From: Botryococcus braunii
Lineage: Eukaryota; Chlorophyta; Trebouxiophyceae
NCBI GenBank assembly: GCA_002005505.1
Contig: KV908359.1
Location: 226,676 to 236,675, forward strand
DNA length: 10,000 nucleotides
Reading direction: 5' to 3'
Numbering within the stretch: position 1 is the first letter of the stretch; each line of letters begins with the position of its first letter. Below, piece after piece: positions 6,301 to 10,000 of the stretch. The position numbers and the translations under genes were made by a program. Under the pieces are notes generated by a model. That model was given only the letters and a program-made list of their open reading frames with translations. It made no database searches and was not told the DNA's origin.

Positions 6301-8531
6301 AGGGGTTGCGAATGCAGGGGAAGTCACAAATTCCCCTTCCTCCAGGGACCACCCTTACAAGGGAGCAGCGTTATGTACAGCGCGTGGCTAGGAGAGAGCA
6401 TTCTGACATCCCATTGCATGCCCCTGACCCAGGTCAGGCAATTGTGAGTGAGCCAAACATGGTTGGTCTCCCTGATATGCAGGGGCAGGTTGAGACAGTC
6501 GAGGCTATGTTCGGTGCAGATGTAAGAGATGAGAGCAGTGGGTTAGACATGCCAGCAGTAGGGGAAGCTGGTGCCCAATCCCAGTCACTGGCTAGTCATG
6601 CTTATGGTGTGCAGGCTGACATTGTAGGCGCAGCTCAGGCAAGTCTGGGTAGTGTGCCCAAGTGTGAGTCCAGGAGAGAGAGAGAGCTGCTGCTCCCCTC
6701 TGCATTGCGGAAGGTGCGAGAATGTAAGGGTGCTGCACATGAGTCCAGTAGTCAAGGAGAGAGAGAGAGACTTGAGAAGGAATCAGATAATCCCGGCAGT
6801 ACTGCCCAGTCCCAGCATAAGGTACATAATGTACCTTATTCTGGCAACCAGGGAGAGAGAGAGAGAGAAGGGAACAGCATCAGTAAGGCTGACAGCCCTG
6901 CTGCACCACAGCATAAGGTACAGAGTGTACCTTCTGTCACGTTGGGAAAAGTTCACGTGCCCTCAAACTTGAGGGAAGCCCAGCGCTCACCTCAGTGGGA
7001 GTTTTGGCAGCAGGCAATGCAAGAGGAGATGGAGTCTTTAGACACCCATGAGGTTATGCAGTATGTGGAAAGACCCCATGGGCAGAAAGTTATCCCTGTT
7101 CATTGGATTTTTTCTACAAAAAACGATGCACATGGGAATGTCACTCGGTTTAAAGCAAGATTGGTTGCCCAGGGTTGCAGACAGATTCCTGGTATAGATG
7201 TTGGTGAGGTTTTTGCACCTACCAGCAGCTATGGTGCTAGGAGAGCTGTGCTGGCAGTGGCTGCCACACAAAATCTTGAGATCCACCAAGTGGATATCAA
7301 GACAGCTTTTCTCAATGGGGAGTTGGAGGAAGAGGTCTATGTGACCCAACCACCAGGATTTGAGAATGGCAACACGAGAGTTGTGTGCAAGCTCAGGAAG
7401 GCACTCTACGGTCTTAAGCAAGCCCCACGGGCTTGGCACAAGACCTTGAGCGACAAGTTGAGCGTGATGGGGTATAGTGTGTGCAAGAGCGACGCTGGGG
7501 TATACATCAGGAGGGCCCCTGATGGTAATCTGTCGTTTATTCTTGTTTATGTCGATGATCTTCTCATAGTTGCCAGAGTGGTTGCAGAGATTGAGTGGGG
7601 GAAAGAGTTATTGAAGAAGGACTTCACCATCCATGATTTGGGAGAGGTGAATGATTTCCTGGGGTGTCAGGTCCTACGCAATAGAGTTCAGGGCACTATT
7701 TCCATGAGTTGCACTCCCAAGATTGATGCTCTTGTGGAGAAGTTTGGCGTTGCTGATGATGGACGTGGGGTTGATACCCCCATGTCCAAGGACTTCGTGG
7801 CTAGCAGCAGACCCGAGTCCTCAGATGGTATGTCACATGGGGCTGGTACCCCTCTGCCACCTGGTCATCGATACTGCGAGTTAATTGGATCGTTACTGTA
7901 CATAGCCAATACGACCCGGCCTGACATTTCTCAGGCTGTTGGAGTGTTGTCAAGGTATAGAATGACACCCACTACCTCACACTGGAATGAGGCCATTCGA
8001 GTGCTGAAGTACTTGAGAGATACCAGAGAGTTAGCTCTTACTCTGGGTGGCAAGGGCCCTGAGCTAGAAGGCTATGTTGATGCCGACTATGCTGGGGACC
8101 TGGACCACAGGTATTCCACCACTGGCTATGTTCTATCAGTCTATGGTAGTGCCGTGGTTTGGGGAAGCAAGAAGCAGAGCTCAGTTGCTACCTCAACTGT
8201 GCAAGCTGAGTTTATGGCAGCTGGCCATATTGTGAAGGAAGCCAACTGGCTAAGGGGCTTCTTGGAAGAGATAGGGGCTGCACCTTGGAGGGTCAAAATT
8301 TTCTGTGACAACCAAGGATGCATTTCTAATTTACGGAACCCCCTGTATTCCAAATTCACAAAGCACGTTGCAGTAAGCTTCCACTACGCTAGGGAAGCTA
8401 TGGCACTTGGGCAGGTAGATATCCTCTATGTGGAATCTGCACGCAATGTGGCTGACATTATGACCAAGCCACTTGCCAAGCCCGTGTTTGTTGGTCATCG
8501 TGATTCACTAGGTTTGAGAAGATACACTTAA
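3318..8531 (+). CDS. Gag-Pol polyprotein of the Ty1/copia element (1,737 aa, intact)
   Basis: One ORF encodes the particle protein and all replication enzymes, with no frameshift between gag and pol. Residues 1-300 are a copia-type Gag ending in a Gly/Ala- and RGRG-rich tail. A CCHC zinc knuckle spans 311-324 (C-x2-C-x4-H-x4-C). The aspartic protease has DSGA at 430-433. The integrase zinc domain shows WHARLGH at 578-584 and C616/C619. The integrase core is D646, D709, E745, an exact D,D(35)E. A long Ser/Gly/Gln-rich linker follows, about 860-1215. Reverse transcriptase starts about 1225, with D1326 (VDIKTAFLNG) and YVDD at 1411-1414. RNase H carries D1588, E1631 and D1664 (copia-type DADYAGD, QAEF, CDN) and ends near TKPLAKP. 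I took the first in-frame Met at 3318; Met16 at 3363 is an alternative. The stop TAA lies 20 bp before the 3' LTR. With no disabling change visible, it should be functional. How Gag is over-produced relative to Pol is not evident. Confidence 0.97.
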   Translation: MTKRGKEKESSSETAMSQPGEVSGATPGQSMTGTQSATAEPKVEIDKAAYIPNTSNPKMTVMLDDGGRNFEFWYENLEACANTKGVRAALERPMPGSVENSAIKQWLIQSVPVIWHSQISCHKAAFDFIAWVKNSHTGGSNQDINLEWYKEMEQGIKTGETLKVYLYRMMDLATSLRNNAFILLDHNVGELMVKGLPPVLRLESLEVMATDKPPLELIQRILRAAASRGYKDPPAEGTPQAMAAAAVAGPSGGVAGASSSAGAAPGVGAVPGVGAALPANEQPPAGPSATTFGGRGRGPGRARRPREELTCHFCKAKGHFMTDCGPLRQLQALHQNMQAASVGPAAYWGQGGPQSSPQAWWDHGSGRGGPPSSASSPGPPSAYNYPTSQHTFPGWHLPPPPPPSGEAMFISLNVLAPTSHGASSTSWLIDSGASVHIVNDLSLLHNPVMHRQPLPLHLATSDAKGGIIASGSVCLVNARHEVFWLHNVQCVPSAHTNLISVTGAIQDGASFLTDTAGGYTAMKGPEGWCGDITCARGLFFLEFVSPVRGQQVGCRHIDHMAEASHLRKGHVCSERSLWHARLGHPGASSMQRFSKEDLVTGINISLAPCSECPKHCESCIQGKHSRPPFPVSSRPAHHPLDRVHVDTVGPISPPAITGERYWVTVVDESSHQVASLPVKSKDCIPKAVIDLLRFWQTQRGTVVKCVRTDRGSEFLNQQFKEFCAQQGTKMESSAPYTPQQNGVAERMNRTLKERTRTLLVHAAADPSLWKEALETATLLYNVGPTSGRSLTPMELFFGVKPDVSVLRTFGCVAHVHIPSGQRSVFGPKTIPGMFTGYCPQSKAYRVYVGNGVWKESRDVSFIEHLRGAERVGLSKVQPGSVYDSRISPPLGSENLATPQAIPSAAPPTFWDEEDDHGVETLSTGAPGTSGLCAGDQSGDGTTAAHDQGNPTSLDSTVGTPEPSQHSWSVLEHMQNLARGGVETQSQVEKMQKVQEGLRMQGKSQIPLPPGTTLTREQRYVQRVARREHSDIPLHAPDPGQAIVSEPNMVGLPDMQGQVETVEAMFGADVRDESSGLDMPAVGEAGAQSQSLASHAYGVQADIVGAAQASLGSVPKCESRRERELLLPSALRKVRECKGAAHESSSQGERERLEKESDNPGSTAQSQHKVHNVPYSGNQGEREREGNSISKADSPAAPQHKVQSVPSVTLGKVHVPSNLREAQRSPQWEFWQQAMQEEMESLDTHEVMQYVERPHGQKVIPVHWIFSTKNDAHGNVTRFKARLVAQGCRQIPGIDVGEVFAPTSSYGARRAVLAVAATQNLEIHQVDIKTAFLNGELEEEVYVTQPPGFENGNTRVVCKLRKALYGLKQAPRAWHKTLSDKLSVMGYSVCKSDAGVYIRRAPDGNLSFILVYVDDLLIVARVVAEIEWGKELLKKDFTIHDLGEVNDFLGCQVLRNRVQGTISMSCTPKIDALVEKFGVADDGRGVDTPMSKDFVASSRPESSDGMSHGAGTPLPPGHRYCELIGSLLYIANTTRPDISQAVGVLSRYRMTPTTSHWNEAIRVLKYLRDTRELALTLGGKGPELEGYVDADYAGDLDHRYSTTGYVLSVYGSAVVWGSKKQSSVATSTVQAEFMAAGHIVKEANWLRGFLEEIGAAPWRVKIFCDNQGCISNLRNPLYSKFTKHVAVSFHYAREAMALGQVDILYVESARNVADIMTKPLAKPVFVGHRDSLGLRRYT
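6673..6933 (+). repeat. Repeated (GA)n and CATAAGGTAC-palindrome modules within the pol linker
   Basis: Three GGAGAGAGAG tracts begin at 6673, 6756 and about 6852. The last two are each followed, 60 bp on, by CATAAGGTAC (6816-6825 and 6912-6921), giving two 96-bp (32-codon) modules. Each motif opens an inverted repeat: ATAAGGTACAT-A-ATGTACCTTAT (6817-6839) and AAGGTACA-GAG-TGTACCTT (6915-6933). In protein these read QGERER then QHKVxxVP, twice. The linker between integrase and reverse transcriptase is poorly conserved in copia elements and so is free to carry nucleic-acid signals. The same 10-mer occurs twice in each LTR. Confidence 0.8.
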
Positions 8532-8542
8532 AGCATGCAGGC

Positions 8543-8551
8543 AAGGGGAAG
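8543..8551 (+). promoter_or_regulatory. Polypurine tract, plus-strand primer site
   Basis: AAGGGGAAG is an all-purine run ending exactly at the base before the 3' LTR, the standard position for the RNase H-resistant primer of plus-strand DNA synthesis. Confidence 0.88.
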
Positions 8552-9245
8552 TGTTGAGTTCTGAACATTATTATTGAATGCCTTGTGCTTTAAGTGATCT
8601 TCATGTGTGCACTATTAGGATATGGGTCCATTGAGAACATAAGGTACCTTGAGACACGGCAGATTCTGGACGTTTTCGAACATAAGGTACAATCCTATCT
8701 AGATCACACGTTTGTCGGATGAACTCTTAAGGCTGCCCCACCGGAGTGAATACCAACTGGTTGTGAAAGATGCTGGGCATCACCAGATGCTAGTCTTGTC
8801 CGACAGTTGTGTGTGGCACTCAGCAGACAGTCGTACGGACTGTAGCTGGAGTAACTTCGTCTATTGACGACCTGTCTGCTTTGTACAGGTACGGTGCGGC
8901 AGTGTGTGTTGTATCATTGTTGCTATTGTGAGAGTGAACAAGCTTAGTGTACCCTGTAGTCACTCAAACAGATAAGGGACAGTGACTTCAGGGAGTATAG
9001 GCATGTACTTGAACGTAGCCGTCTAGAGCCTTATCTAGTGATTGCTTGATCGGTGCTTGTGTACAAGATAATGATGTAACGGAACTGGTTGTGAAAGATG
9101 CTGGGCATCACCAGATGCTAGTCTTGTCCGACAGTTGTGTGTGGCACTCAGCAGACAGTCGTACGGACTGTAGCTGGAGTAACTTCGTCTATTGACGACC
9201 TGTCTGCTTTGTACAGGGAAAGCCGATTGCCCATAACCTTTAACA
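8552..9245 (+). repeat. 3' long terminal repeat (694 bp)
   Basis: This is the same sequence as 2234-2927 at an offset of 6,318 bp, with no mismatch found by eye. It directly follows the polypurine tract and is directly followed by target duplication CCCTG and the resuming LRR frame. It should provide the polyadenylation signal for the element's transcript. Because it points the same way as the host gene, its promoter could also read into the downstream LRR fragment. Confidence 0.96.
8755..9217 (+). repeat. 135-bp direct repeat pair in the 3' LTR (8755-8889 and 9083-9217)
   Basis: This is the counterpart of the pair in the 5' LTR, again with 328-bp spacing and perfect identity by eye. The whole LTR is copied at each transposition, so the pair was already in the parent element. 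Confidence 0.92.
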
Positions 9246-9250
9246 CCCTG
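9246..9250. other. Target-site duplication, right copy (CCCTG)
   Basis: CCCTG follows the AACA end of the 3' LTR. Removing the element and one copy restores the repeat junction GGCACCCTG-CCCGCACAG that occurs throughout the array. Confidence 0.93.
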
Positions 9251-10000
9251 CCCGCACAGTGGATGGGCATGGAGGGCCTGACGATGTTGAACCTCGGTTT
9301 CAACCTTTTAAGTGGCAACCTGCCCGCTCAATGGATGGGCATGAAGAATCTGACGACACTGTTCCTGCATAACAACACCCTCAGTGGCACAGTGCCCTTG
9401 AGAGAATGGGCCAACCTGACATCGCTCGAGACCTTATTTGTATCCTACAACAACCTCACAGGGTCACTGCCATCGGGCGTTCGCTTCCCAAACCTCACGA
9501 TACTGTCGAACAACCAGCTGAGCGGCAGCTTGCCCAGCGACATGAGCGGAGCCATGTTTCTGGACCTCTCCAGAAATTCACTGAGCGGCGCTCTGCCGGA
9601 CCCCCTGACAGCGCCTCACCTGGAAGTGATGCTCATCGGCAGGAACCAACTGCAGAAGCCGGTGCCTGACTGTTGGCTGTATCACCGCGCCTGCCTGCCC
9701 TCCCTGGAGCTGTTAGGCGATGGAGGGCTGCTGAGGGAGAGCGCCTCCAGCTACTCCTGGAGAAGGCGCAACTGCCGCGATGAGCTGGCCTTCCAATGGG
9801 GCGACCTCCGCAACATCACCAAACGAATCAGTGATCTCCTTAGAAAGTCAAACTTTGCGGGGTATTATCTTGAAGACTATGGACTAGATGAAGCCGCGCA
9901 AGCCGACATAAAGATGCTGTGCAGCAATCAAAACGTGCCTTCAGTTCTCGGAGGGCTTTGGGGCTGCTTCGCGGCGCTGCTCTTGGCGGGCTATGCCCTG
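9246..10000 (+). CDS. LRR surface/receptor-like protein, C-terminal part with cap and start of a membrane helix, open at right edge
   Basis: This continues the host frame of 1-2233: CTG (9248) CCC GCA CAG TGG matches the A-type LRR start, and the frame stays open to 10000. The first LRR (WMGMEGLTML, then LGFNLLSGN) still resembles the array. The next ones diverge (NNTLSGT, NNLTGS, NNQLSGS, RNSLSGA) and become irregular in length, as is usual for terminal repeats. A cap with several cysteines follows (PDCW near 9668, RAC near 9691, RNC near 9768, MLC near 9916). Hydrophobic VLGGLWGCFAALLLAGYAL from about 9944 looks like the beginning of a transmembrane helix, implying a type I membrane protein with its cytoplasmic part beyond the window. 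Without the upstream half this fragment has no signal peptide. An in-frame ATG at 9263 is the first Met after the 3' LTR. Confidence 0.85.

Larger units (their letters stand above)
2234..9245 (+). mobile_element. Complete Ty1/copia-superfamily LTR retrotransposon (7,012 bp)
   Basis: The element has two 694-bp LTRs beginning TGTT and ending AACA. A primer-binding site directly follows the 5' LTR, a single gag-pol ORF occupies the interior, and a polypurine tract directly precedes the 3' LTR. The 5-bp CCCTG target duplication flanks it. Integrase lies before reverse transcriptase, which defines Ty1/copia rather than Ty3/gypsy. There is no env-like ORF. The LTRs showed no difference in a by-eye comparison and the ORF has every expected catalytic residue, so the insertion is very young and probably autonomous. 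It lies in the same orientation as the host LRR gene and splits it within a repeat. Family-level placement (copia-like, Osser-like or other algal lineage) cannot be made without a phylogeny. Confidence 0.97.

Noticed and set aside
6673..6870. GA-rich tracts as a polypurine tract or internal second primer
   Set aside because: They alternate G and A, are far from the 3' LTR, and are not followed by an LTR-like end. The AAGGGGAAG at 8543-8551 is in the expected place.
7038..7439. 133-codon antisense ORF over the reverse transcriptase
   Set aside because: It is the complement of conserved RT coding sequence with no domain of its own.

Overview
This is eukaryotic DNA. It holds one long, intronless-looking leucine-rich-repeat (LRR) gene that has been split by a complete, apparently intact Ty1/copia-type LTR retrotransposon. 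Nothing looks bacterial: there is no operon structure and no ribosome-binding-site logic. The host coding sequence is GC-rich, with short plant-type LRRs leading to an extracellular C-terminal cap and a membrane segment. That combination, with a UGUAA motif in the LTR, fits a green alga best. This assignment is an inference; another protist or plant-lineage organism is possible.

Layout. Positions 1-2233 are the near-identical LRR array of the host gene, open from the left edge: 30 complete 24-residue repeats plus one partial. At 2234 the array stops inside a repeat, where a 7,012-bp element (2234-9245) is inserted, flanked by the 5-bp target duplication CCCTG (2229-2233 and 9246-9250). From 9246 to the right edge the host gene resumes in the same frame with more divergent LRRs, a cysteine-containing cap and the start of a transmembrane helix. 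Joined across the insertion, with one target copy removed, the gene reads for 994 codons in this window without a stop, so the retrotransposon is the only visible lesion.

The element. It has two 694-bp LTRs with no difference found between them by eye. It has a primer-binding site complementary to the anticodon region of initiator tRNA-Met (half-tRNA priming as in Drosophila copia), a leader with several upstream AUGs, and a single 1,737-codon gag-pol ORF (3318-8531). Domain order is Gag, zinc knuckle, protease, integrase, reverse transcriptase, RNase H, and all catalytic residues are present. A purine-rich plus-strand primer site abuts the 3' LTR. Identical LTRs plus an intact ORF indicate a very recent, possibly still active insertion.

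Less ordinary features include: a 135-bp perfect direct repeat inside each LTR whose edges look like splice sites; a perfect 10-bp hairpin formed by the LTR end and the primer-binding site; a CATAAGGTAC motif shared by the LTRs and the pol linker, where it lies in palindromes within 96-bp modules; and, in the host gene, an N-glycosylation sequon at nearly every LRR and higher-order array duplications. No wholly new system is evident; the novelty lies in these details of the element.
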